From positions 1 through 23,610 of the forward strand of contig CAXYYO010000047.1 of NCBI GenBank assembly GCA_964293305.1: a DNA stretch of 23,610 nt, in the 5' to 3' direction. Below are positions 6,018-14,542 of the stretch, piece by piece. Position 1 is the stretch's first letter. The number at the start of each line of letters is the position of its first letter. Source of the DNA: CALAGJ01 sp964293305. Lineage in GTDB: Bacteria > Bacteroidota > Bacteroidia > Chitinophagales > Chitinophagaceae. Both the position numbers and the translations under genes were made by a program. The notes below the pieces were generated by a model, which did not search any database, was not told the origin of the DNA, and saw only the letters and a list, made by a program, of their open reading frames with translations.

Positions 6018-7115
6018 ATGATTGGAAATAGATTTATACAATTTTCGCCAGGCGATAATAATAAAAGTCGCTTTGACCAGCTACTGGATTTGTTTACCCA
6101 AATGCTGCAATACACTAATGGAGATGCCTCTGAAGCACTACAATGGATGAATGAGCTGGATAAGAAATTTGAACTTACCAATGATGATTATGGTATGGGC
6201 GATTTTATTGATGAATTAAAACAGAATGGCTATCTGAATGAGGATAATCAGTCTGGCGCATTTTCCATATCTGCTAAAACGGAGCAAGCCATTAGGAAAA
6301 AAAGTTTGGAAGAAATTTTTGGTAAACTAAAGAAATCAAAACAGGGCAATCACAATACTTTTAAACCGGGGCAGGGGGATGAAATAAATCCTGAAACAAG
6401 ACCTTATCAATTTGGGGATATGCTAGAGCAAATTGACTTTACACAAAGTCTGCTCTCCGCACAAATCAATCATGGCATTGATTCATTTAGAATGGAGGAA
6501 GATGATTTGCACATTAAAGAATCTGACTTTAAAGCACAATCTTCTACAGTACTCATGATTGATATATCTCACTCTATGATTCTCTATGGAGAGGATAGGA
6601 TAACACCAGCCAAAAAAGTGGCTATGGCTCTTAGTGAATTAATAACGACCAAGTATCCCAAAGATACTTTGGATATTGTGGTTTTTGGAAATGATGCATG
6701 GCCCGTACAAATTAAGGACCTGCCTTATTTGCAAGTGGGACCCTATCATACCAATACTGTGGCTGGTTTGGAATTGGCAATGGATATACTACGCAGAAGA
6801 AAAAATGCGAATAAGCAAATCTTTATGATTACTGATGGAAAACCTACCTGTTTAAAAATTGGTAGCAAGTATTATAAAAATAGTTTTGGTTTAGATAGAA
6901 AGGTAGTAAATCGATGTCTTAATCTTGCTGCGCAATGTAAAAAATTGAAGATACCTATTACCACTTTTATGATAGCTTCTGATCCTTACCTGCAAAAATT
7001 TGTACAAGAGTTTACAGAAATGAATCATGGCAAAGCATTTTTTGCAGGCTTGGATAAACTGGGCAGTTTTGTATTTAAGGATTTTGAAAGTGGAAAATCA
7101 AAAACACTGAGGTAG
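6018..7115 (+). CDS. VWA-domain protein, partner of the downstream AAA+ ATPase
   Basis: 365 residues. The N-terminal half (1-170) is mostly helical and charged, with a Lys/Asn-rich linker (100-125). The C-terminal half (about 175-350) is a von Willebrand A domain with a complete metal-ion site: D182-x-S184-x-S186 (DISHS), a threonine in the GPYHTNT loop (240-247) and D273 (ITDGKP). Such VWA proteins pair with MoxR/Mg-chelatase-type AAA+ ATPases in metal insertion or remodelling complexes, and the ATPase gene follows 93 nt downstream. It starts 2 nt after the DUF3467 stop. No signal peptide or membrane segment, so it is cytoplasmic. The client protein or cofactor is unknown. Confidence 0.85.
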   Translation: MIGNRFIQFSPGDNNKSRFDQLLDLFTQMLQYTNGDASEALQWMNELDKKFELTNDDYGMGDFIDELKQNGYLNEDNQSGAFSISAKTEQAIRKKSLEEIFGKLKKSKQGNHNTFKPGQGDEINPETRPYQFGDMLEQIDFTQSLLSAQINHGIDSFRMEEDDLHIKESDFKAQSSTVLMIDISHSMILYGEDRITPAKKVAMALSELITTKYPKDTLDIVVFGNDAWPVQIKDLPYLQVGPYHTNTVAGLELAMDILRRRKNANKQIFMITDGKPTCLKIGSKYYKNSFGLDRKVVNRCLNLAAQCKKLKIPITTFMIASDPYLQKFVQEFTEMNHGKAFFAGLDKLGSFVFKDFESGKSKTLR

Positions 7116-7139
7116 CATTATCAAAACATATACATTAAT

Positions 7140-7160
7140 AGTTCGTTTTTTGAACGAACT
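7140..7160. repeat. Palindrome between VWA and AAA+ genes
   Basis: Arms agttcgtt and aacgaact (8 bp, perfect) surround a 5-nt loop. No T-run follows, so intrinsic termination is doubtful. A weak -7-like taccttta (7179-7186, seven of eight) follows, then the ATG at 7209, so the palindrome could be an operator, an attenuating hairpin or an RNA-stability element between the two genes. Confidence 0.45.
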
Positions 7161-7208
7161 GTATTACAAAATTTATGTTACCTTTATTTTACAAATCTAA
7201 CAACAAAT

Positions 7209-8732
7209 ATGCAGCATATTAAAACGCTTGGAGCGTTAATACAATCAGGATATCAATCCAAATCAATAAAGGATGAAGTAAGAAATAATTTGGTAAATGA
7301 GTTAACCAAACAAAAGCATCCCTTTCAAGGAATTATTGGTTATGAGGAATCTGTAATTCCCGAAACAGAGCGTGCACTTTTATCCCGTCATAATATTTTA
7401 TTTCTTGGGCTTAGAGGCCAGGCTAAAACAAGAATGGCCAGACAAATGGTGACCTTATTGGATGAATATATACCCATAGTGGCTGGTAGTGAAGTGAATG
7501 ATGATCCACTGCAACCATTGAGTAAATATGCTAAGGATTTAATTGCTACTCATGGAAATGATACACCCATACAATGGATACATAGCTCTGAGCGCTATGG
7601 CGAAAAATTAGCTACACCAGATGTGAGTGTGGCGGATTTGATTGGAGATATTGATCCTGTTAAAGCTGCCAACCTGCGATTGAGTTTTGCAGATGAACGG
7701 GTGATTCATTATGGTATCATACCACGCAGCAACAGATGTATCTTCGTCATCAATGAACTACCCGATTTGCAAGCACGCATTCAAGTAGCGTTGTTTAATA
7801 TTTTGGAAGAAGGCGATATCCAGATAAGGGGTTTTAAATTGCGTATGCCCTTAGATGTATTGTTTGTGTTTACGGCAAACCCGGAGGACTATACAAATAG
7901 AGGTAGCATAGTAACCCCATTGAAAGATCGGATTCAAAGTCAGATACTCACACATTATCCTAAATCAATTGAAAACGCTTTGCTCATAACTGGACAGGAA
8001 GCAAAATTGCTACCCGAACAAACAAATCGTATTGTTGTAAATGAACTCCTGAAAAGATTGGTAGAGCAAGTTTCTTTTGAGGCCAGAGGGAGTGAGTATG
8101 TAGATCAAAAAAGTGGTGTAAGTGCGAGGCTTTCTATAGCAGCATTTGAAAATTTAATGAGTACTGCAGAGCGTAGAGCTATAATTTATAATGAGGAGCA
8201 AACACAAGTATGGTTGAGTGATTTGTCAGGTATAATACCTGCCATTACAGGAAAGGTAGAATTGGTGTATGAGGGTGAGCAAGAGGGGCCATTTCAGGTA
8301 GCCTTGAATTTACTTGATAAGTCCATTAGAACTTTGTTTGTGCAATATTTCCCCAATCCCGAGCAGCAAAAGAAAAAAAGAAATACCGGGAAAGGAAGCC
8401 AACAGGAGCCAGCTGAAAATCCTTATAAAGCAATAGTGAGGTGGTTTGATGCGGGCAATCAATTGGATCTTTTTTCAGACATCAAGGATATAGATAGGCT
8501 AACTGTGCTTTACAGGGTAGATGGCCTAAATGCATTCGTAAAAAAATATTATAAACAGGGGGATGAAATGCAAACCGCCTTACTAATGGAGTTTGTATTA
8601 TTTGGACTAGCAGCATATTCCATTATCAGCAAAAAAAATATAGAGGGTCATATACAATTCAAAGATTTAATGGGTGGTATTATGAATTTTAATACTACTG
8701 ATGATGATGAACTAAACGAAGATGATTTCTAA
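7209..8732 (+). CDS. AAA+ ATPase, Mg-chelatase ChlI/MoxR-like
   Basis: 507-residue AAA+ ATPase. The Walker A loop is G67-LR-G70-QA-K73-T74. The insertion typical of the chelatase clade follows (PDVSVADLIGDIDPVKAANL, about 137-155). The Walker B segment is IFVINE (178-183), with Asn182 where most AAA+ proteins have Asp; I recall related proteins with the same INELPDL, so this may be a clade feature rather than damage. Sensor 1 lies in FTANPEDYTNRG (221-232), and a likely arginine finger is R241 (PLKDRI). A C-terminal helical part (about 280-507) ends in an acidic tail. With the VWA protein upstream it probably forms a chelatase-like remodelling machine; the substrate is unknown. Confidence 0.88.
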   Translation: MQHIKTLGALIQSGYQSKSIKDEVRNNLVNELTKQKHPFQGIIGYEESVIPETERALLSRHNILFLGLRGQAKTRMARQMVTLLDEYIPIVAGSEVNDDPLQPLSKYAKDLIATHGNDTPIQWIHSSERYGEKLATPDVSVADLIGDIDPVKAANLRLSFADERVIHYGIIPRSNRCIFVINELPDLQARIQVALFNILEEGDIQIRGFKLRMPLDVLFVFTANPEDYTNRGSIVTPLKDRIQSQILTHYPKSIENALLITGQEAKLLPEQTNRIVVNELLKRLVEQVSFEARGSEYVDQKSGVSARLSIAAFENLMSTAERRAIIYNEEQTQVWLSDLSGIIPAITGKVELVYEGEQEGPFQVALNLLDKSIRTLFVQYFPNPEQQKKKRNTGKGSQQEPAENPYKAIVRWFDAGNQLDLFSDIKDIDRLTVLYRVDGLNAFVKKYYKQGDEMQTALLMEFVLFGLAAYSIISKKNIEGHIQFKDLMGGIMNFNTTDDDELNEDDF

Positions 8733-8748
8733 ATAAAATTTATATTTC

Positions 8749-9354
8749 ATGTCATTGCTTTTAAACAGACAGGTATTTGGTAAGGATGAAAATGCGGGTG
8801 AAAGCTTAAGTAGAGAGGAGGCCAATAAGTTACTGATGGATTGGGTGCCAAATGCAAGGCTGAGGCTACACATGCAGCAGGTAGGCCACTTGATGAAATG
8901 CTGGGCCCATGAAAAAGAAAACCTTTCTGATACCCTGCAATGGCATTGGGAAATGGCAGGATTGCTGCATGATGCTGACTGGGATCAATGGCCTACAGAA
9001 CATTGTAAACGAATTATTGAAGAGCTTGAAAATAGAAATGTAGATCCCGAAATACTACATGCCATAGCCAGTCATGGGCCTGCCTATTTTGGCGTAGCAC
9101 CTATGACCACTATGGACAAAATGCTTTATGCTTTTGATGAACTAAGTGGCCTAATTCATGCCTATTCTTTAATGCGTCCAAATGGATATGAGGGAATGGA
9201 TTTGAAAGGGGTAAAAAAACGATTGAAAGAAAAATCCTTTGCCGCTAATGTTTCAAGAGATGATATACAGGATGCTTGTAATAGAGCAACAATTCAGTTA
9301 GATGAATTAATTTCATTTATAATAACGAGACAGGCCACAGTGGTTGGCTTTTAA
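8749..9354 (+). CDS. HD-domain phosphohydrolase-like protein
   Basis: 201-residue HD-superfamily protein. Candidate metal ligands are H41 (LRLHMQQVGHLMK), H74-D75 (GLLHDADWD), a histidine of HAIASHG (104-109) and D130 (YAFDELSG), the order expected for HD hydrolases. The HDADWD form and length resemble small HD proteins annotated as hydrolases or phosphatases of unknown substrate. It begins 16 nt after the AAA+ gene and ends the plus-strand run, facing mnmH convergently with only 22 nt between. No signal peptide or nucleic-acid-binding domain is seen. Its presence in the VWA/AAA+ run may be functional or accidental. Confidence 0.8.
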   Translation: MSLLLNRQVFGKDENAGESLSREEANKLLMDWVPNARLRLHMQQVGHLMKCWAHEKENLSDTLQWHWEMAGLLHDADWDQWPTEHCKRIIEELENRNVDPEILHAIASHGPAYFGVAPMTTMDKMLYAFDELSGLIHAYSLMRPNGYEGMDLKGVKKRLKEKSFAANVSRDDIQDACNRATIQLDELISFIITRQATVVGF

Positions 9355-9376
9355 ATAAAAGAGGAAGGCGCATTTA

Positions 9377-10336
9377 TCATTTAAAAAAATCTGGCTGCGC
9401 TTCCAGATTCACCCTGTGCATTAAAGTTTCTTGGTTTTCCTTTCTGTTAAGACCTTTCAAGTACCATTTGTCATAGTATTTGAGCAAAATGGTAAAACAG
9501 CTGCTAAAGTCATCTTCATTTAATGCTGCTACTGCCGTTTTTGTTTCAAGGCCACCCAGCCTTTTGCTTATTCTAAGAATAGCATTTAAGAGTTCCTCTT
9601 TTTGAAAATGGCCATAATTGGTAATGCAGTATTCCAATCTGGTTTCAAAAGGTATTTCTAAAAAAAATAAAGGGCTGGTTTGTTTTTGATTAAAAAACTC
9701 AATTGGCAAATTTACATTACCAATTCTTTGACTTTCATCTTCAATCCAAATACATGAAGGTTTTGGATTTTGTTGGGAATATACATTCCAAAACGCTAAG
9801 GATAGTTTGTTCTCAAACATTTCCTGTGTAGGTTGTGGATCCTCACCCAAAGCTCCAAATGCACTGCCTTTATGGTGGGCCATTTTTTCCAAATCAATAA
9901 TGGTTTCCCCCTTGTGCTCAAGGGTGTACAATATATCCGTTTTTCCACTACAAGTATAACCGCCCAAAACTTTTAGTGGCCAATTGTTAGTAAACTGAGC
10001 AAGACACCATTTTCTAAAAGATTTATAACCTCCAGACAGTGTGTATATTTCAAAGCCATATAGTTGTAAAAGCCATGCAATGGCGCCACTCCGCATACCT
10101 CCACGCCAGCAATGCACCAATAAAACTTTTGAATCGTATTTTGTTGCTATGGCATCTGCCTGCTCCACCAAAGATATCATATTGGGCCCAAAAATCTCAA
10201 GACCTGCTTTAACAGCTTCCTGTCTGCCCGTTTGCTTATAAAGTGTACCCACAATGGCCCTTTCTTCATCACTAAAAAGTGGAAATGAAATGGCCCCGGG
10301 TATATGTGCATGTGCATATTCTGAAGGGCTACGCAC
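9377..10336 (-). CDS. mnmH: tRNA 2-selenouridine synthase MnmH (SelU); true N-terminus lies upstream of this GTG
   Basis: Rhodanese plus P-loop enzyme that converts 2-thiouridine to 2-selenouridine (via geranyl-2-thiouridine) at the tRNA wobble position using selenophosphate. The rhodanese part carries the diagnostic VHCWRGGMRS with catalytic Cys76 (counting from this GTG). The second part has a P-loop GGYTCSGKT (125-133), where Cys replaces the commoner Gly, then ETIIDLEKMAHHKGSAFG. The first conventional start is GTG at 10336, but that cuts into the first rhodanese strand. The frame stays open for 24 more codons to 10408, giving ALHIDDFLLQSKK-YPVLDV, exactly the expected MnmH start, with no ATG, GTG or TTG. 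Its left limit is the stop of the DUF2480 gene in the same frame. A start at ATT (10408), CTG (10399) or ATA is inferred. Confidence 0.88.
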   Translation of the reverse strand: MRSPSEYAHAHIPGAISFPLFSDEERAIVGTLYKQTGRQEAVKAGLEIFGPNMISLVEQADAIATKYDSKVLLVHCWRGGMRSGAIAWLLQLYGFEIYTLSGGYKSFRKWCLAQFTNNWPLKVLGGYTCSGKTDILYTLEHKGETIIDLEKMAHHKGSAFGALGEDPQPTQEMFENKLSLAFWNVYSQQNPKPSCIWIEDESQRIGNVNLPIEFFNQKQTSPLFFLEIPFETRLEYCITNYGHFQKEELLNAILRISKRLGGLETKTAVAALNEDDFSSCFTILLKYYDKWYLKGLNRKENQETLMHRVNLEAQPDFFK

Positions 10337-10408
10337 ATCTAATACAGGATATTTTTTTGACTGTAGTAGAAAATCGTCTATATGTAATGCTGTGGACAGG
10401 GTATAAAT

Positions 10409-10921
10409 TTATTTTCTTTTAAAAACAGGAACGGTACTACATGGTTCTCCATACATAATGCTCTTGGCCACAGGTAATAATTTTGCAGTTACTGCCATAT
10501 ATGCCGAGGCGGGTACAGGTATGCTACCGCATCCTTTTATTACAACACGTTTGTCTGTAAAATCTGCAGTGTCCATTGCCTCAATTTTTTGAAGTAGGAG
10601 TGTAGTTTTCATTGCGTCAGCATCACCAAAATAAATCGAATCGGCAATTGGTTGTAAATAAGTAGCAGCAAGCATCCATGCCCAATGTGGTATAATGGCA
10701 TCTGCGGAGCAGATAATGGCTACATGCTTATTTTGAAATTCCTTCCAATCTATTTGTTGCAGAGCAGCTCTAAAATCAGCTTCTTTTACAATAAGACCCA
10801 TAAAAAGGTATGGTTTCATATCCCAGATAGCTACTTCATTTCCCGCAGGGAAATAAGAAGCCAAATCAACGGTAATTAAACCACTTGAAGCTACTCTATT
10901 TTGTATTATTTGCTCTGCCAT
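10409..10921 (-). CDS. DUF2480 family protein
   Basis: 170-residue protein of DUF2480, a family I know from Bacteroidota with no defined function. Family landmarks are NRVASSGLITVDLASYFP at the N-terminus, LIVKEADFRAAL, DWKEFQNKHVAIICSADAIIPHWAWML in the middle, VVIKGCGSIPVPASAY, and the hallmark C-terminus SIMYGEPCSTVPVFKR with a conserved cysteine. Start chosen at the ATG at 10921; a TTG three codons upstream is less likely. Its stop is followed immediately and in the same frame by the mnmH coding sequence, so the two are surely one transcript and may be translationally coupled. Several conserved Cys residues could bind metal, but that is a guess. Confidence 0.85.
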   Translation of the reverse strand: MAEQIIQNRVASSGLITVDLASYFPAGNEVAIWDMKPYLFMGLIVKEADFRAALQQIDWKEFQNKHVAIICSADAIIPHWAWMLAATYLQPIADSIYFGDADAMKTTLLLQKIEAMDTADFTDKRVVIKGCGSIPVPASAYMAVTAKLLPVAKSIMYGEPCSTVPVFKRK

Positions 10922-10927
10922 GCGATG

Positions 10928-10935
10928 CAAAAATA
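10928..10935 (-). promoter_or_regulatory. Candidate -7 box of the DUF2480-mnmH unit
   Basis: On the minus strand TATTTTTG matches TAnnTTTG fully, with TTG about 15 nt upstream, a little closer than usual for a -33 element. It lies only about 6 nt before the ATG at 10921, which would imply a leaderless or nearly leaderless mRNA. Confidence 0.3.
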
Positions 10936-11106
10936 AAAAATCTCCTTATCCAATAAGAGAAATTATTGATTCTTGTTAAAGTACATTCTGCGGAAACAAT
11001 TCCAAACAATAAAACTATTCAACAAGTATTGGCTACCTGTAAGTAGAATCTGGCTTATTTTGCAAATTATTTTTTTGGTCATACAAATAAAATTAATCTT
11101 ATTTCA

Positions 11107-12897
11107 ATGAAAATATTATTGCATTACCTCAAGCCTTATAGACCACTGGTTTTGCTAGCACTTTTGCTGGCTACCATCAACCAATGTTTTTCACTTATAG
11201 ATCCTATCATATTTGGAAAAGTGATAGACGAATTTGGAAAACATCCTCATTTCTTTGATAATGAAGAAACCCGCCCCCGCACAGAAAATGATTTTATAAC
11301 AGGTATTTTATGGCTTCTCCTTGCAAGTATGAGCGTGGCTATGGTGAGTCGTATAGCAAAAGCTTTTCAAGATTATGTGGTAAGTATTGTAATCCAAAAA
11401 TTTGGAGCTAAAATATTTACTGATGGTTTAAGACATTCACTGCTGTTACCTTATCAGGATTTTGAAGATCAGCGCAGTGGAGAAACCCTTTCTATTCTGC
11501 AAAAAGTACGTACAGATACAGAAAAGTTTATCAGTACTTTTATCAACCTGTTTTTTGCGCTTGTTGTGGGTGTGGTATTTGTAATGATATATGCGTTTCG
11601 CATCCATTGGAGTATTGCTCCGGCTTATATTATAGGTATATTATTGCTTTCTGTGCTGATGGGAAAACTCAGTAAAAGCATAAAGAGTATTCAGAAAAAT
11701 ATTGTGGCAGAAACCACAGCCCTTGCTGGAAGCACCACAGAAAGCTTAAGAAATATTGAATTAATAAAAAGTCTTGGACTCACTGATCAGGAAGTAAACA
11801 GATTAAATACAAACACCTATAAAATTCTGGGATTAGAAATAAAAAAAGTAAAAAGTATAAGGGCACTCAGTTTTATACAAGGCACATTTGTAAATACCCT
11901 TCGGCAGGTCATTCTTTTTTTACTCATGTATCTTATCTTCAAGGACATACTTACCGTGGGTCAGTTGTTTACCATGCAGATATATTCTTTTTTTATTTTT
12001 GGTCCCTTACAGGAAATAGGAAATATCATCATTACTTATAGAGAGGCAGAAGCATCACTCATCAATTTTGATAACCTGATGAAAAAATTGCCTGAACCAA
12101 TACCGGAAAAACCTATACGATCTGGCATATTACAGCATCTTGCATTTGAAGGTGTAAGTTTTCAGCACAAGACTGCAAATTTTAAAGCATTAGACCATAT
12201 CAATTTTACTGTAAAACAAGGAGAAACTATTGCCTTCGTAGGTCCAAGTGGTAGTGGTAAGAGCACTCTTGTAAAATTATTAGTTGGCTTATACAGAACT
12301 AATGATGGTAAAATAACCTATAACCATATAGCAGTAAATGATATTGATTTTGATGAACTGCGCAGCCAGATTGGTTTTGTAACGCAGGATACACAACTCT
12401 TTGCAGGTACTATCAAAGAGAACCTACTCTTTGTAAAACCTGACGCCACAGTTGAAGAATTGGATGATGCTTTAAACAAAGCAAGTTGTCAAAATTTATT
12501 GGCACGTGCAGAAAAAGGATTGGATACGATGATAGGGGAGGGCGGCTTAAAACTAAGTGGAGGAGAGAAGCAGAGAATCAGTATAGCAAGGAGCCTTTTG
12601 CGCAAGCCACACCTACTCATTTTTGATGAGGCTACTTCTGCATTGGATTCTATAACTGAAGAAGAAATAACGAATACAATTAAAGAGATTTCGGAACTCA
12701 AAGAGCAGATTACAGTACTTATTGCACATAGGCTAAGTACTATAATGCATGCGGATAAAATTTATGTATTAGAAAAAGGACAGATTGTTGAAATGGGCTC
12801 TCATCAGGAACTGCTAGAAGAAAAAGGTTTGTATTATGCAATGTGGCGTCAGCAAATTGGCGAACGTAAATTTACTGCAAAACCGCAAGTAGTGTAG
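11107..12897 (+). CDS. ABC exporter, fused membrane and ATPase domains
   Basis: 596-residue half-transporter of the ABC exporter type (MsbA/MdlB-like), expected to work as a homodimer or heterodimer in the inner membrane. The membrane domain covers about 1-320 with six hydrophobic stretches and a soluble insert (44-60) rich in acidic and His residues after the first helix. The nucleotide-binding domain holds Walker A GPSGSGKST (from 379), Q-loop VTQDTQLF, signature LSGGEKQR (from 483), Walker B LLIFDEATSALD (D507-E508) and the switch His541 (IAHRLST). All ATPase residues are intact. The substrate (lipid, peptide or drug) cannot be read from the sequence. It is transcribed divergently from DUF2480 and its end lies 9 bp from the end of pyrB, so the two converge without space for separate terminators. 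Confidence 0.92.
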   Translation: MKILLHYLKPYRPLVLLALLLATINQCFSLIDPIIFGKVIDEFGKHPHFFDNEETRPRTENDFITGILWLLLASMSVAMVSRIAKAFQDYVVSIVIQKFGAKIFTDGLRHSLLLPYQDFEDQRSGETLSILQKVRTDTEKFISTFINLFFALVVGVVFVMIYAFRIHWSIAPAYIIGILLLSVLMGKLSKSIKSIQKNIVAETTALAGSTTESLRNIELIKSLGLTDQEVNRLNTNTYKILGLEIKKVKSIRALSFIQGTFVNTLRQVILFLLMYLIFKDILTVGQLFTMQIYSFFIFGPLQEIGNIIITYREAEASLINFDNLMKKLPEPIPEKPIRSGILQHLAFEGVSFQHKTANFKALDHINFTVKQGETIAFVGPSGSGKSTLVKLLVGLYRTNDGKITYNHIAVNDIDFDELRSQIGFVTQDTQLFAGTIKENLLFVKPDATVEELDDALNKASCQNLLARAEKGLDTMIGEGGLKLSGGEKQRISIARSLLRKPHLLIFDEATSALDSITEEEITNTIKEISELKEQITVLIAHRLSTIMHADKIYVLEKGQIVEMGSHQELLEEKGLYYAMWRQQIGERKFTAKPQVV

Positions 12898-12906
12898 TAA
12901 GGAAAA

Positions 12907-13833
12907 TTATGCTCTGTTACCAGCCAATAAATACAGTACGGCCATCCTTACAGCTACTCCATTCTCTACTTGTTGAAGTATGATGGAGTGGTCACCATCT
13001 GCTACATCGCTATCTATTTCCACACCCCTGTTGATGGGGCCGGGATGCATAATGGTAATGGGTTTTGGTAATTCTTCTAGCATTGATTTTTTTATGCCAT
13101 ACATGAGGTTGTATTCCCTTAGAGAACTAAATAAAGGTTGGTTTTGACGCTCCAATTGTATGCGAAGCACATTGGCTACATCACACCATTGTAATGCTTT
13201 CATTACATCATATTCTACCCGAACATCAAAAGCAGCAGTTATATATTTTGGAATGAGGGTAGGAGGTCCGGCCAATGTAATTTCAGCACCCATTTTTTTC
13301 AATAGATAGATATTGCTTAATGCTACTCTGCTATGCATAATATCCCCAATAATGGCCACTTTAAGCCCCTCTAAGCTGCCCTTGCTTTGCTGCATAGAAA
13401 ATGCATCTAGTAAAGCCTGTGTAGGATGTTCATTTATACCATCACCAGCATTTACAATAGCTGCAGGAATATGTTTTGATAGAAAATGTGGTGCCCCACT
13501 GGCACTATGCCTCATAACCACCATATCCACTTTCATGCTGAGTATATTATGCACTGTGTCCAGTAATGTTTCCCCTTTTTTTGAACTGGATGTAGAAGTG
13601 GAAAAATTTAATGTATCTGCACCAAGTCTTTTTTCAGCCAGTTCAAATGACATACGGGTTCGTGTACTGTTTTCATAAAACAAATTGACAATGGTAACAT
13701 CCCTAAGACTGGGCACTTTTTTTACTGGTCTTTGTAATACGTCTTTAAACTGAGTGGCTGTGGAGAGAATAAGGTTAATATCCGTGGGTGTTAAATCCCT
13801 AATACCAAGTAGATTTTTAATGGACAATTTCAT
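12907..13833 (-). CDS. pyrB: Aspartate carbamoyltransferase catalytic chain
   Basis: 308-residue enzyme joining carbamoyl phosphate and L-aspartate to N-carbamoyl-aspartate, the committed step of pyrimidine synthesis. Signature residues: STRTR (56-60) binding carbamoyl phosphate, the SSKKGET loop (83-89) with the catalytic lysine, MRHSASG (107-113), HPTQALLD (136-143), and HPGPINRGVEI near the C-terminus. Length matches the family. No regulatory chain (pyrI) and no pyrR are next to it. The 116 bp upstream contain a small hairpin (13888-13902), and no certain promoter was found. The gene converges with the ABC exporter. Confidence 0.97.
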   Translation of the reverse strand: MKLSIKNLLGIRDLTPTDINLILSTATQFKDVLQRPVKKVPSLRDVTIVNLFYENSTRTRMSFELAEKRLGADTLNFSTSTSSSKKGETLLDTVHNILSMKVDMVVMRHSASGAPHFLSKHIPAAIVNAGDGINEHPTQALLDAFSMQQSKGSLEGLKVAIIGDIMHSRVALSNIYLLKKMGAEITLAGPPTLIPKYITAAFDVRVEYDVMKALQWCDVANVLRIQLERQNQPLFSSLREYNLMYGIKKSMLEELPKPITIMHPGPINRGVEIDSDVADGDHSIILQQVENGVAVRMAVLYLLAGNRA

Positions 13834-13887
13834 TAAAGTGCGAAGATAAGGGGTTTGAGTGTTGGTTCAAACTATGGCGTTTCCTTA

Positions 13888-13902
13888 TTGCACGAAGTGC
13901 AA
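13888..13902. repeat. Small hairpin upstream of pyrB / downstream of rdgB
   Basis: ttgcac and gtgcaa form a perfect 6-bp stem around a gaa loop. On the minus strand it lies after the rdgB stop and before pyrB. No T-tract follows it in the direction of transcription, so it is at best a weak terminator or an mRNA-processing or leader element. Confidence 0.35.
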
Positions 13903-13949
13903 ATAAAAATTCATACAAACTATACAACCAGCAAATTCATAAAATATGC

Positions 13950-14540
13950 CTATGAAGACTCTTTCATTAAATGGTTTACCAATAATTCTACAGCTTTTTT
14001 TCGGTGGCTATACTTGTTTTTTTCATCCATAGTCATGGATGCAAACGATTTGCCATTTGCTCCTTGCGGAGAAAAAAGAGGATCATAACCAAAGCCTGCA
14101 TTGCCGATTGGCTCCTGTAAAATTTCTCCTTCGCATATACCTTCAAAATAATAAATTTGACCCTCCTGGTGGAGTGCAATTACTGTTTTAAATCTGGCCT
14201 GTCTATTGGTGGCAAATTGCATGGCCTCCAACAGTTTTACTATATTATCTTGAGCCGTTGCATGTTCGCCTGCATACCTAGCGCTTTTTACTCCAGGGGC
14301 TCCATCTAATATGTCCACTTCCAACCCTGTATCTTCACTAAAACAATTTGACCGAGTGAGTTTATGGATAACAGTAACTTTCTCTAAGGCATTTTCATGA
14401 AAACTATTCCAGGGTTCAGGTATATCCTCTACGATGCCTGCTTCTAGTAAGCTGATGATGGCAATTCGATTATTTAATACAGCTTTTATTTCTGCAACTT
14501 TATGAGGATTGTTGGTTGCAAAAATATAATGACTATCCAT
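13950..14540 (-). CDS. rdgB: Non-canonical purine NTP pyrophosphatase, RdgB/HAM1 family
   Basis: 196-residue nucleotide-sanitising enzyme hydrolysing dITP, ITP and XTP to monophosphates, keeping deaminated purines out of DNA and RNA. Motifs: the N-terminal FATNNPHKVAEIKAVL, the catalytic SEDTGLEVDILDGAPGVKSARY, the closing loop with FGYDPLF and KSFASMTMDEKNKYSHRKKA. Start chosen at the ATG at 14540 because family homology begins with MDSHYIFATNN; the open frame extends 13 codons further up, but these overlap the preceding gene and look like read-back of its end. The ATG lies 2 nt after that gene's stop, so the pair is an operon. Confidence 0.95.
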   Translation of the reverse strand: MDSHYIFATNNPHKVAEIKAVLNNRIAIISLLEAGIVEDIPEPWNSFHENALEKVTVIHKLTRSNCFSEDTGLEVDILDGAPGVKSARYAGEHATAQDNIVKLLEAMQFATNRQARFKTVIALHQEGQIYYFEGICEGEILQEPIGNAGFGYDPLFSPQGANGKSFASMTMDEKNKYSHRKKAVELLVNHLMKESS

Positions 14541-14542
14541 GA

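Noticed and set aside
9300..9360. Possible terminator at the end of the HD gene (gcca...tggc followed by tttt)
   Set aside because: The stem is only 4 bp when mismatches are counted and lies within the coding end.
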